Origin: Sporomusa sp. KB1
GTDB lineage: Bacteria; Bacillota; Negativicutes; Sporomusales; Sporomusaceae
Reading direction: 5' to 3'
Length of the DNA: 64,000 nt
Assembly (NCBI RefSeq): GCF_007830295.1
Contig: NZ_VLKC01000001.1
Location: 267,773 to 331,772 of the forward strand
In this document: one piece after another, positions 1-8,289 of the stretch
Numbering within the stretch: the stretch's first letter is position 1
Layout: the number at the start of each line of letters is the position of its first letter
Program-made: the position numbers and the translations under genes
Notes under the pieces: generated by a model
Told to the model about the DNA's origin: nothing
Databases searched by the model: none
Seen by the model: only the letters and a program-made list of their open reading frames with translations

Positions 1-20
1 CAATCAGTTAGGAGGTAAGC

Positions 21-920
21 ATGGATATCCGACATTTACGTTCCTTTATAATGGTGGCACAATGTTTGAGTTTTACTGAGGCTGCCAAACGTATATTCAT
101 AGGTCAATCAGCACTAAGCAAACACATTGCTGATCTTGAAGAAGAGATGGGCGTCGAATTGCTGATTCGTCATCACCGTTCTCTTGAATTAACGGCAGCA
201 GGTAAAACTCTATTAAGAGAAAGCGTTAACCTCCTCGACAGAGTTTCTGATATTATAGAAAAAACCCGTCAAGCCGACCGCGGAATACGTGGAAGTTTAA
301 AAATCGGTTGCTTCGGGGGAGAAAGTGCCTTTTTCCCTTACGCTTTAAAAAGATTCCATTCTCTTTATCCTCAAATAAGTATAGACCTGCAATTACTTAC
401 TCTTAGAATGATAGAAACCGCTTTAGAATCTGAAGAATTAGATCTCGGCTTTGTAGTAATACTTGGAAACGAATTAAAACCCAACAAATTCATGCAGCGC
501 TTGATTTATAGAGTTCCTTTATGCTTTCTGATGCCCAGTCATCATCCTTACGCTGGTGAACCTTCTATCGACATTGCTGCTTTATCTAATGAATCATTTA
601 TTTTGTTGTCTGCAGCAGAATCTGATGAAGGTATTAAGTGGTTCAATGCCTTTTGTGAAAAACGCGGGTTTTTACCATCTATATCAACTACAACGACTCG
701 AATGGACGGTGTATTATGGCTAGTTGAAGCAGGCTTTGGTATTTCCTTCTGGTCCAAAAATCCTACGCTAACGCGTTATACCCACCCGGGTATCTCTTTC
801 GTTGATATGCAGGGCAAAGAGGCTTATAGTAATATCGTCGCTCAATGGAAAAAGAACCGCCATAATCCTGCAATTTCACTTTTTCTTAACATGCTTGAGA
901 CTATTGATAAAAGCAACTAG
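21..920 (+). CDS. LysR-family transcriptional regulator
   Basis: A 299-residue protein with the LysR layout: an N-terminal winged helix-turn-helix (about residues 1-60, with SFTEAAKRIFIGQSALSKHI as the recognition region) followed by a periplasmic-binding-protein-like effector domain (about 90-295). Length is normal for the family. The ATG at 21 is preceded by GGAGGT at 11-16, so the start is secure. The genes it controls cannot be read from the window. LysR proteins often act on a divergent neighbour, which would lie to the left of base 1. The next genes to the right point toward it and belong to an ABC transporter and sugar-acid dehydratase operon, a second possible target. Family assignment is firm; the inducer is unknown. 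Confidence 0.93.
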   Translation: MDIRHLRSFIMVAQCLSFTEAAKRIFIGQSALSKHIADLEEEMGVELLIRHHRSLELTAAGKTLLRESVNLLDRVSDIIEKTRQADRGIRGSLKIGCFGGESAFFPYALKRFHSLYPQISIDLQLLTLRMIETALESEELDLGFVVILGNELKPNKFMQRLIYRVPLCFLMPSHHPYAGEPSIDIAALSNESFILLSAAESDEGIKWFNAFCEKRGFLPSISTTTTRMDGVLWLVEAGFGISFWSKNPTLTRYTHPGISFVDMQGKEAYSNIVAQWKKNRHNPAISLFLNMLETIDKSN

Positions 921-1004
921 ATTAAGAGTAGTATGAATTCAATCGCGTTTATAAAAACTTTGCAGATTCTTTAACTTAAATCCAACAGGCTATAAGAAAA
1001 ACCG

Positions 1005-1440
1005 CTATCGCGGTCCTATGGCTTCGAGTACATCCGAAATTCGGTACTCAAATCCATAGACTCCTTTGTAAATATCTTTGTAATATCGTGGATACATTGC
1101 CTTGCCACAGGATTCACATCTGAATTGCGGAGGGTAGCTTAGATCCCTTGTATTATCCTGCTATCAAAGTCCCTTACCACTTGGTAGGGGATTTCTTCTT
1201 GTTTTTCACAGCCCAGACAGATGTAATGTATCGCTTCACTCGTTCCTGCCACTTCCCAAGAATCTTACTGCATATACCCCGGATTCTTCGACCATAGATG
1301 CCATAATGCGTAAGCATCCAGTGTGGGATCTCCACAATGCTGAAACTTTTCAACCTCTTTCCGTACAACAGGTCGAATTTGTCTTCCATACTTTTCCACG
1401 AATCGAAGTTGTTCTGTCCAGGGAAAGTTATACTTTCCAT
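1005..1440 (-). pseudogene. Decayed C-terminal remnant of an IS91-like (Y2 HUH) transposase
   Basis: Two minus-strand fragments in different frames. The first (1440 to 1174, 88 codons) contains HYGIYGRRIRGICSKILGKW, which resembles the 'RYYGxYxRR..' stretch after the catalytic domain of IS91-type transposases. The second (1160 to 1005, 51 codons, no good start) contains FRCESCGKAMYPRYY, like the C-terminal zinc-ribbon segment of the same family. Their order fits one broken gene with a frameshift between them and no N-terminal catalytic part. No terminal repeats were recognised. The family call is from memory of the motif and is moderate; that this is a degraded coding remnant is more certain. 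It fills most of the gap between the LysR gene and the next operon. Confidence 0.45.
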
Positions 1441-1451
1441 TGGATAAACAA

Positions 1452-1476
1452 AAAACCCGCGAAATTCGCGGGTTTT
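1452..1476 (-). terminator. Rho-independent terminator after the MR/MLE gene
   Basis: A perfect inverted repeat (AAACCCGCGAA / TTCGCGGGTTT) lies 14 bases after the stop codon of the minus-strand dehydratase gene and is flanked by A/T runs that read as a U-tract. It ends the ABC transporter-dehydratase operon. Confidence 0.85.
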
Positions 1477-1489
1477 AGGGCAACAAGCC

Positions 1490-2665
1490 TTACTTAATCA
1501 ATATTCTATCTGAATCCGTAAATACTTTTTCCGTGAAATCCTGTCCTATACCTGGAAGTTCCGGAACAGTATAGCGTCCGTTTACTGGTTGATAATTATG
1601 AACACACAGTTCAACATACTCAGGTAATAAAGTTTTTTGGTGATGTTCATGAATGCAGAAATTAGGAATTGCTGTTTCAGCATGTAACGCTGCCGCTTCT
1701 GCTACACCCGTTCCGGCCACATGCGCTTGTACTGTAACCTCATAGGCATGTGCAATATCTGCGATTTTTTTGAATTCGGAAAAGCCACCGCAGGAACCGA
1801 TGTCAGGCTGAATTATATCAATAGAACGATCAGCAAAGAAAGGTAAATACCCCCAGCGAGTATATATTCTTTCACCTGAAGCTATAGGAATATTGATCTT
1901 TTCTTTGGCTTTTTGCAGTAATTTGGGATTCAAAGGTGTGTTAATTTCTTCATAAAAGAAAATATTATATTCCTCAATCGCTTTCGCAAACTGAATTGCA
2001 CTAACCATATCCGTATTAGCATGATTTTCAATAATGATATCAACATTCGGGCCAACTGCCTCGCGAATTGCTTTCACACGTTCCACGCCTATCTGAATTA
2101 CCGAATTGGGTAATGGGCCTTCCAAATGCACATTTTCATTAGTTCCCTTACGATTAAGTGCCAACACGTCAACTTTTATGGCGTCATATCCTTGGGCAAC
2201 AGCCTTCAAGGCTTCTTCTGCATATTCTTCTTTTAGTCCCTTCGGCTTCCGCTCCAGACCCCAGCCAAACTGAATTTGTGAAGCATATACTCTGAGATCA
2301 TTCCTGCACTTTCCGCCTAAAAGTTTATATAATGGCAATCCCAATGCTTTTCCTTTAATATCCCAAAGTGCCATATCAAGTGCACTCATTCCAGAAAAAA
2401 CAACAGTTCCCCCGCCTTGTCCCCAGAAAGTTTTTTTGAAGAATTTTTCCCATATAAATTCCGTATTAAATGGGTCCAATCCCAAGATCAGCCGGGAAAG
2501 ATCCTTAATCATACCAGCTGCGCCACTTCCGCCTACACCATAAGCCATACCCGCTTCCCCAACGCCAAAGATCCCCTCATCGGTATCAATTCTTACTAAA
2601 ATAGGACGTTGCCCGGAATTTTTACGTAGATGCACATGAAATACTTCTACCTGCGTAATTTTCAT
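1490..2665 (-). CDS. MR/MLE-superfamily dehydratase, D-galactonate/mannonate dehydratase-like (copy 1)
   Basis: A 391-residue member of the mandelate racemase/muconate lactonizing enzyme group of the enolase superfamily: N-terminal capping domain (about 1-130) and (beta/alpha)7 barrel. Candidate Mg2+ ligands are E213 (IIENHAN), E239 or E240 (FYEEINTP) and E265 (ASGERIY), with D288 nearby. H215 and H315 (QAHVAGTG) sit where the catalytic His pair of DgoD-type dehydratases lies. The KxK lysine of racemases is replaced (IKVDVLAL). These features point to dehydration of an aldonic or aldaric acid to a 2-keto-3-deoxy acid; the substrate is not known. It is the last gene of an operon with a sulfonate/taurine-type ABC transporter and has two paralogues at 33.0-35.6 kb. 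The ATG start has a GGTGGG box upstream. Confidence 0.85.
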   Translation of the reverse strand: MKITQVEVFHVHLRKNSGQRPILVRIDTDEGIFGVGEAGMAYGVGGSGAAGMIKDLSRLILGLDPFNTEFIWEKFFKKTFWGQGGGTVVFSGMSALDMALWDIKGKALGLPLYKLLGGKCRNDLRVYASQIQFGWGLERKPKGLKEEYAEEALKAVAQGYDAIKVDVLALNRKGTNENVHLEGPLPNSVIQIGVERVKAIREAVGPNVDIIIENHANTDMVSAIQFAKAIEEYNIFFYEEINTPLNPKLLQKAKEKINIPIASGERIYTRWGYLPFFADRSIDIIQPDIGSCGGFSEFKKIADIAHAYEVTVQAHVAGTGVAEAAALHAETAIPNFCIHEHHQKTLLPEYVELCVHNYQPVNGRYTVPELPGIGQDFTEKVFTDSDRILIK

Positions 2666-2688
2666 TTATAAAACCCACCTTTATTTTT

Positions 2689-3456
2689 CTAAATAGCGTA
2701 AATTTGATCTGCAGCTTCACTTAAAGAAGCTTGGTCATTTTTCATTACTTTATCTAAAATTAATCTTTCGAAATAGGCAAAATTATTATCTTTTACCCTA
2801 GGCCGGGCAAGTGTTATTTTTTTATCCATGGCTATTTTCCCCTCTTCAATTAGTACTACTCGATCTGCCAGAAAAATAGCTTCACTCACGTCATGAGTCA
2901 CTAAGACGACTGAAAATCCTTGTTCCCGCCATAATTTTTCGATTAATATCTGCATATTAATGCGGGTCAAAGCATCAAGTGCACCTAACGGTTCATCCAA
3001 TAACAGCAATTTAGGTTCTCCAGCCAAGGCTCGGGCTAAGGAAACCCTTTGCTTTTGCCCTCCTGATAGAACAGCTGGCCATTCTTCTGCTTTACTTTCT
3101 AAATCAACCTCTTTTAAAGCATTAAAGGCCTTTTCTTTACTTCTATCTTTTGAACCTATCGCAACATTTTCCCATACCGATTTCCATGGCAATAATCTTG
3201 CTTCCTGAAATAAGTAACGAACAGCCGGATTAATTTTTTTCACTGGCACATTATCTAATGTAATTTGCCCGTCACTTGGGACTTCAAGATTAGAAATAAG
3301 CCGTAACAGCGTACTTTTTCCGCAGCCACTCTGTCCCACTAAGGCAACAAATTCTCCTTGCTCTATTGTTAGATTGATATTTTCCAATACTTGGAAATCA
3401 CCAAAAAATTTACTTAAATTTTGTATTTTAATTTCAAATCCTTTTATTTCACTCAT
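2689..3456 (-). CDS. ABC transporter ATP-binding subunit, nitrate/sulfonate/taurine type (SsuB/TauB-like)
   Basis: About 255 residues with all parts of an ABC ATPase: Walker A GQSGCGKSTLL, Q-loop FQEARLLPW, signature LSGGQKQRVSLARALAG, Walker B LLLLDEP and the switch His in VLVTHD. It powers import through the permease encoded just upstream. I chose the ATG at 3456 because AGGAG lies 6 bases before it. A GTG at 3474 would add six residues but abuts the permease stop and lacks a good ribosome site. The ATPase belongs to the SsuB/TauB/NrtD group, which serves small anions such as sulfonates, nitrate, or aromatic and pyrimidine precursors. The linked gene is a sugar-acid dehydratase, so the cargo may be a (sulfo)sugar acid; that is inference. 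Confidence 0.9.
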   Translation of the reverse strand: MSEIKGFEIKIQNLSKFFGDFQVLENINLTIEQGEFVALVGQSGCGKSTLLRLISNLEVPSDGQITLDNVPVKKINPAVRYLFQEARLLPWKSVWENVAIGSKDRSKEKAFNALKEVDLESKAEEWPAVLSGGQKQRVSLARALAGEPKLLLLDEPLGALDALTRINMQILIEKLWREQGFSVVLVTHDVSEAIFLADRVVLIEEGKIAMDKKITLARPRVKDNNFAYFERLILDKVMKNDQASLSEAADQIYAI

Positions 3457-3474
3457 TTTGCTCTCCTGCCACAC

Positions 3475-4251
3475 TTATCTATAATTTGCATGCCATCGTA
3501 ATACTCTTTTTTCAATTAAGCCTGCTATAAAATCAGAGATACTGCCTAATAGTGCGTAAATAATCAGGCTAAGCACAATTACATCCATCAGCATAAACTC
3601 TCTGGCATTGGTAGCCATAAAACCTATCCCGGATTTTGCCGCGACCGTTTCCGCTACAATCAAGGTTAGCCACATACGGCCAAGCGATTGGCGTATCCCG
3701 ATCATAATGGAGGCTATTGAACCTGGAAAAATAATATCTTTGAACAATTCAAATCTTGTCAAACCATACGTCTTTCCCATTTCAATTAAACTATTATCAA
3801 CATACCGAATTCCGTGAAAAGTGTTGAGATATATTGGAAAGAATGTTCCCAGAGAAATCAACACAATTTTAGCTGTTTCCCCAATACCAAACCAAATAAG
3901 AATCAAGGGAATCATAGCAAGATGTGGAACATTACGAATCATTTGAATCGGTGTATTTAATATCTTTTCTGCAAGCCGAAACTGCCCATTTACCACTCCT
4001 AGAAGAAAACCAATTAAACCGCCGATAACAAATCCCGCCGACGCTCTCAAAGTACTAATTTCAATATTTTTTGCCAATGTGCCATCTTGTATCAGACGGA
4101 TTACAGCATTTCCAACATCACCAGGGGGTGGAAATAAACTTGCATTACTTTGTCCCAGCGTTATGATATACCAGAATATAAGTACACTGAATGGAATACT
4201 CCAAGATAGCAGCAGGTCGGTAGCTTCAAATTTATTATTCAAGTCGCCCAC
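3475..4251 (-). CDS. ABC transporter permease, SsuC/TauC-like
   Basis: About 258 residues with some six membrane segments and the BPD-type permease coupling loop (about residues 150-180, GKTYGLTRFELFKDIIFPGS, close to the EAA consensus). Such permeases work as homodimers in the inner membrane with the ATPase and a lipid-anchored binding protein, encoded downstream and upstream here. The marked start is a GTG; a TTG three codons later has a better-spaced GGGGTGG box, so the true N-terminus is uncertain by a few residues. It sits 11 bases from the binding-protein gene and almost touches the ATPase gene, so the genes are surely co-transcribed. Confidence 0.88.
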   Translation of the reverse strand: MGDLNNKFEATDLLLSWSIPFSVLIFWYIITLGQSNASLFPPPGDVGNAVIRLIQDGTLAKNIEISTLRASAGFVIGGLIGFLLGVVNGQFRLAEKILNTPIQMIRNVPHLAMIPLILIWFGIGETAKIVLISLGTFFPIYLNTFHGIRYVDNSLIEMGKTYGLTRFELFKDIIFPGSIASIMIGIRQSLGRMWLTLIVAETVAAKSGIGFMATNAREFMLMDVIVLSLIIYALLGSISDFIAGLIEKRVLRWHANYR

Positions 4252-4262
4252 CCCGTTTCTTA

Positions 4263-5303
4263 CTAATACTTTTTGAATTTGCTGATTTCAGCATCAAATG
4301 AATGATCAAAAATTTTACTAATATCAATTCCGCTCTTTAACAGCCCCAGCTTGGCAAAAGTATTCACAATATCTTGTTCAGAAGCAATTGTTGCATTGTC
4401 AATTGGAACAATTATTGTTTTCGTCTGTTGGGTTTCTTCGTTAAATTGATTCAAATAGTCCTGAGTTTTTTGATTAATTTGTGGTGCATAATGTGCTGCC
4501 CATTTATCAGGATTTTGCCTTGCCCACTCATTGGCTTCATGAAACCGTGACAGGTAATCCAAAATAGCTGCATGTTTTTTAGGATCCTGAATGGCACCAG
4601 GAGTAGCATACCAGTAAAAGTCGCCCGAAAGAATACCGGTTGCTGATTGTAATGTTACTGCACCCTTGGCGTGAGCTGATCGTATTGCATTTCCATAGCT
4701 TGCAAGTGCATCAACTTCTCCTGTAAGTAGAGCCGACAGTCCGTCTGACGTTGACATAGCTATTGTTTCTGCATCACCCCAGGAAAGACCGGCATTTTCT
4801 AACATCTTTGCAAGAAAATATTGTGATGTTGTACTTTTCACATAGGCGATTTTTTTCCCTTTTAGATCTTTAACCGCTTTAATTGGTGAATTTGCTGCAA
4901 CAATTAATTCTTGATCTAGAGTTGACGATTTCTTGGTTGCAATAATCTTTAAATTACCCTCATTTTTTGACTGTGAGGCAAAAATTGGCGGAATCTGACT
5001 ACCAGTTCCCAAATCAATTTGATTTGCTGCCATTGCCTCTAGTACAAGGTTTCCACCTTGCATTACATGAAATTCAACCTTATAAGGGGTTTTATCTAAT
5101 CCGGCAGCTTCTATAATTGCCTGACCATTTTTTCCTTCAGCTGCTCCTATTCTAATAACCACCCCGGAAAAGTCTACATCAGTATTTGTATTGGAAGTCA
5201 CCTTTTTAGCACTTTCATTATCAGGCTTAGAATTTCCGCAGCCTACTAGAATTAATGGCACCAATAATAATAGGGATAATAAAAACACTTTATATTTTTT
5301 CAT
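4263..5303 (-). CDS. ABC transporter substrate-binding lipoprotein, SsuA/TauA/NMT1-like
   Basis: The protein starts at MKKYKVFLLSLLLLVPLILV followed by GC, a lipoprotein signal peptide with a clear lipobox, so Cys22 becomes the lipidated N-terminus. The reading frame is open for 30 further codons upstream, but the ATG at 5303 with GAGAGG before it is the sensible start. The rest (about 320 residues) has the two-lobed periplasmic-binding fold of the NMT1/SsuA group (RIGAAEGKNGQAII near the start, QELIVAANSPIKAVKDLKGK for the lobe hinge). It is the first gene of the operon and should set ligand specificity. The ligand is not evident; alkanesulfonates are only the family's best-known case. Confidence 0.88.
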   Translation of the reverse strand: MKKYKVFLLSLLLLVPLILVGCGNSKPDNESAKKVTSNTNTDVDFSGVVIRIGAAEGKNGQAIIEAAGLDKTPYKVEFHVMQGGNLVLEAMAANQIDLGTGSQIPPIFASQSKNEGNLKIIATKKSSTLDQELIVAANSPIKAVKDLKGKKIAYVKSTTSQYFLAKMLENAGLSWGDAETIAMSTSDGLSALLTGEVDALASYGNAIRSAHAKGAVTLQSATGILSGDFYWYATPGAIQDPKKHAAILDYLSRFHEANEWARQNPDKWAAHYAPQINQKTQDYLNQFNEETQQTKTIIVPIDNATIASEQDIVNTFAKLGLLKSGIDISKIFDHSFDAEISKFKKY

Positions 5304-5412
5304 TTTCTCTACCTCTCTTTTAGTGTAATAGTAATTGGTGACTGAATCACATTGTTCTCTATGGACTTTGCCTATCCCCTCTCTCTCCAGCATAGCTGGG
5401 TACTAATTTAAA

Positions 5413-5450
5413 ATAAAAAAAGAGGCCAATTCCTCGACGGAATTGGTCTC
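5413..5450 (-). terminator. Terminator hairpin, possible attenuator of the ABC-dehydratase operon
   Basis: On the minus strand GAGACCAATTCC and GGAATTGGCCTC form a 12-bp stem (one mismatch) followed by about eight U residues. It could simply end the permease gene that stops at 5545. However, a good promoter (5488-5516) lies between that gene and the hairpin, so RNA for the ABC operon would start about 30 bases before the hairpin. The stretch TTGGT at 5465-5469 (complement ACCAA on the plus strand) can pair with ACCAA in the 5' arm of the terminator, around a CTAG/CTAG stem, giving a competing antiterminator fold. Confidence 0.7.
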
Positions 5451-5487
5451 TAGTTATCTAGTCAACCAAGTTAAACCTTTTTTGTAT

Positions 5488-5516
5488 ATATTAACCCAAA
5501 TGATTTTCCTTGTCAA
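5488..5516 (-). promoter_or_regulatory. Sigma-A type promoter of the ABC transporter-dehydratase operon
   Basis: On the minus strand TTGACA (5511-5516) is separated by 17 bases from TAATAT (5488-5493). Transcription would start near 5481 and run through the hairpin at 5413-5450 into the binding-protein gene. Confidence 0.65.
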
Positions 5517-5544
5517 GCTGCTTTCTCTGTTTTTAACTTTAATT

Positions 5545-7266
5545 TTAGTGATCAAAATGGAATTGTACATGGCAACGTCCATTACTCATTTCCGATTTCA
5601 TTTTATCGGCGTACTTTCTCATAAGAAAACCGGACAGCCTGATAAATGCGGACTCATCTTCCATTAGTTCAGCTTCTGTAGGACGTACCACAGGAAAATC
5701 CATCAAAATTCCATCATAATATATATCTACATCAAGATTAAACTCCTCAAAACTGACGTCCACTTTTATTTTTCCATTAGCTAGGCCAAGTTCGGTAGCT
5801 GACTCGACAAATTCATTGATCGCGAATGCGGCCCGTTTGATGATTTCACTTCGCGCCCCCCAAATTTCCCCGCTGGTTTCCATAAAATCAAACACTGTGC
5901 TGGAAGACGTGGTGCCTTGTTCCAATTCCAGAATTCGATGCTTATCAATACCAATTCGAAAAATTAAACTCAGAAAAATTGCCATAATTGAAGCCATAGC
6001 CATGCTCGTCTTGAACAAAGGCTGAAGCCATTCCGGCAAGGTCATGTAAAAATCAGGAATAATTTCGATCGCCATACCGAAGGCAAAGGATAAACCGATA
6101 ACAAATATTTTTCTGGCATCCAGCATCCGTGAAGAACATATTTGCATTCCAGTCGGCAGCACAAAACTGATCTCGATTAGCAAAATGACACCCATTACTG
6201 GCTTGGGCATAATAGCAAATAATGCTGCAATTTTAGGTAAAAAGGCAAGCAAGATGAACATCGTGCCTACTCCGTAGGAGATACGCCGACTGGTAGCTCC
6301 GGTAGCTACAGACAAACCGACACTGCCAGAGCTGGTGGTTTGACCCATAGTACCTAAAAGCCCGCTTATTACCGAACTACATCCCTCCGAAAAAAGCCCC
6401 TTACTCACCGTATGAATATCCATCCGTTGCCAATTAGCATCGTTAACTTTTTGACAAGTAGAAATATTCGCGATAGTTTTGATGCTGGAACAAAATGCAG
6501 CTACCAAAAATGGAGCCAGCAAAGAGGAATCGAATGACCAGCCGACATGGTCCATGTCCGGGAAGGCAAAAAATGGAGCTTCCACAAATTTGGTTAGATG
6601 GGCTTCCGTAAGAACTCCCGTGTAATACGAAATCACATAGCCAACCAAAATTCCGCCAAGGATAGAATACTCACGCATCCTAGCCGTACCCCATACATGC
6701 ATCACGATGATGACAGCCAGTGTCAGACAGGATATCCAAACTGTAGCGGCAACACTTACTCCCTCGTTTCTATCCAGGCCGACAAAACTCGGAATACTGT
6801 AATTGATAAAAGAAACAGCCATCATTGTAACAATCAGGCCCGTAATTTCCACCGGAAACAGAACACGCATTTTATGTAGCACCCGACTCATCAATATTTG
6901 GGATAGGCCAGCTACTATGGTCATGCCAAACATCAATGGAAAACCACCGGCCTTCACCGCCATTACAGAAGCAGGAAAGTAAGGCGCACCAGTTTCCTGT
7001 GCACAAAAATATCCGGAACCAAGCGGCCCTTTGTGACATGCCTGCATCAGTGTGCCGATTCCCATGGCAACCATCATCAGGCTGACAACGCTTTGCGCCA
7101 ATTCGGTTGTACCTCCAATAGCCGAAACAATGAGCACCGGAAATATTAAATCAACTGACAGCATAATAATTTGCTGCAAAACTAAAGGAATGAATGATCG
7201 TAATGGCATACTATCTTCTACTCCATAAGCGAGATTCGCTGGTTTTTTGGGCTTGTCTTCCGACAA
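5545..7266 (-). CDS. NCS2-family nucleobase (xanthine/uracil) permease with C-terminal GHKL-ATPase-like domain
   Basis: The first 440 residues or so are a many-pass membrane protein of the nucleobase/ascorbate transporter type (SLC23/NCS2): QQIIMLSVDLIFPVLIVSAI near the start, the TTSSGSVGLSVATGATSRR segment and a PKPVMGVILLIEISFVLPTG helix. After the last helix comes about 120 residues unlike a permease tail. It resembles the HATPase fold of anti-sigma and histidine kinases: AAFAINEFVESA as an N-box (about residues 478-490), IYYDGI where the G1 box would be, and a final GRCHVQFHF strand. The ATP-lid glycines look eroded. I prefer a TTG start at 7266 with AAGAGGAG upstream; an ATG at 7365 has no ribosome site. 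Substrate may be a purine or uracil; this is inferred from the family. Confidence 0.82.
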   Translation of the reverse strand: MSEDKPKKPANLAYGVEDSMPLRSFIPLVLQQIIMLSVDLIFPVLIVSAIGGTTELAQSVVSLMMVAMGIGTLMQACHKGPLGSGYFCAQETGAPYFPASVMAVKAGGFPLMFGMTIVAGLSQILMSRVLHKMRVLFPVEITGLIVTMMAVSFINYSIPSFVGLDRNEGVSVAATVWISCLTLAVIIVMHVWGTARMREYSILGGILVGYVISYYTGVLTEAHLTKFVEAPFFAFPDMDHVGWSFDSSLLAPFLVAAFCSSIKTIANISTCQKVNDANWQRMDIHTVSKGLFSEGCSSVISGLLGTMGQTTSSGSVGLSVATGATSRRISYGVGTMFILLAFLPKIAALFAIMPKPVMGVILLIEISFVLPTGMQICSSRMLDARKIFVIGLSFAFGMAIEIIPDFYMTLPEWLQPLFKTSMAMASIMAIFLSLIFRIGIDKHRILELEQGTTSSSTVFDFMETSGEIWGARSEIIKRAAFAINEFVESATELGLANGKIKVDVSFEEFNLDVDIYYDGILMDFPVVRPTEAELMEDESAFIRLSGFLMRKYADKMKSEMSNGRCHVQFHFDH

Positions 7267-7331
7267 TATGTCCACACTCCTCTTAAAATAAAGATAAAAT
7301 AAATTACATAAGAGCTCTACCTTGCTATTAG

Positions 7332-7391
7332 AACATTCCACAAAGCTATAATAAATCCTTTTCATGGTATTGCCTAATTATCTGGAATGTT
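7332..7391 (-). repeat. Inverted repeat in the leader of the nucleobase permease gene
   Basis: AACATTCCA (7332-7340) and TGGAATGTT (7383-7391) are perfect complements and would form a 9-bp stem about 65 bases upstream of the likely start codon. No known purine or xanthine riboswitch consensus was recognised around it. It could be an RNA element or a split protein-binding site. Confidence 0.45.
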
Positions 7392-7467
7392 ATTTTTACC
7401 AATGTCTTTTTCTTTTTATGAAATAATAATATGTGTAATTTCATAACGTATCGCGTGCTTTTGGCAA

Positions 7468-7512
7468 AGAAAAAAGCTGTTGTCAGCGATAAATTTATAT
7501 CGCTACGACAGC
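7468..7512 (-). terminator. Rho-independent terminator after msrB
   Basis: On the minus strand GCTGTCGTAGCGATA and TATCGCTGACAACAGC form a long imperfect stem around an AATTTA loop, followed by TTTTTTC. It lies about 80 bases after the msrB stop. Confidence 0.8.
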
Positions 7513-7588
7513 CCCCGTTTCTAATCATATGCATTATCTCGATACCATAAATTATTCTTTCAGCAGTTTCAAAACCCCTCAATAAAGG

Positions 7589-8041
7589 CTAGCCCTGAAA
7601 TAATTTCAGCCACTCCCCATAGCCTTCCTTCGCCAATTCTTCTTTGGGAATAAATCGCAATGCGGCAGAATTGATACAATATCGTAAATTCCCCGGCTGT
7701 GGACCATCAGTAAATACGTGTCCCAAATGTGAGTCTGCTTTTTTACTGCGCACTTCTGTACGAGCCATCCCATGGCTTGTATCAACCTTTTCCCGTATTT
7801 TCTCTTTATCTAACGGTTTTGTAAAACTAGGCCACGCACATCCGGAATTAAATTTCTCCACTGAACTAAATAACGGCTCCCCCGAAACAATATCAACATA
7901 AATACCTTCACGCTTATTATCCCAATACTCGTTTTGAAAGGGGATTTCAGTCGCATTTTCCTGAGTCACAGCAAATTGAAGCGGATTCAGACGCTTTTTC
8001 AACTGTTCATTATGGTCATAATTAGCACATTCCCTATCCAT
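7589..8041 (-). CDS. msrB: Peptide-methionine (R)-S-oxide reductase
   Basis: A 150-residue single-domain MsrB that reduces methionine-R-sulfoxide in damaged cytosolic proteins. The catalytic Cys122 sits in the [11 protein letters not shown] motif, and Cys68 in SGCAWPSF is the likely resolving cysteine. The substrate-binding histidines of the family are present (DSHLGHVF). The paired CxxC zinc motifs found in some MsrB are absent, so this is the zinc-free form. The open frame extends 20 codons upstream, but the ATG at 8041 has AGAGGG at the right distance. It is a single gene with its own terminator; no msrA lies in the window. Confidence 0.95.
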   Translation of the reverse strand: MDRECANYDHNEQLKKRLNPLQFAVTQENATEIPFQNEYWDNKREGIYVDIVSGEPLFSSVEKFNSGCAWPSFTKPLDKEKIREKVDTSHGMARTEVRSKKADSHLGHVFTDGPQPGNLRYCINSAALRFIPKEELAKEGYGEWLKLFQG

Positions 8042-8289
8042 GCAATCCCTCTTTTCGTATAAATTTTCCAAACTACATATTTCACATTCCTGTTCAATCA
8101 ATAAACATTTCGTTCAAAAGCCCTACGAAACCTTACCTCACTTTAGCGTTCTTCCCCTCTGACTAGGGAAGTTACTATCATCGAAACTTTTGCTGTGTAT
8201 CCAGAATAACTATATCGAATATATTGTACTACGGCCGGATTATATATACCTCTGGTTTCTCTCCACCTAGCGACAATGGCAAATGATCG

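Noticed and set aside
7267..7467. A purine or xanthine riboswitch before the nucleobase permease gene
   Set aside because: None of the conserved purine-aptamer loop sequences was found. Only a simple 9-bp inverted repeat is present.
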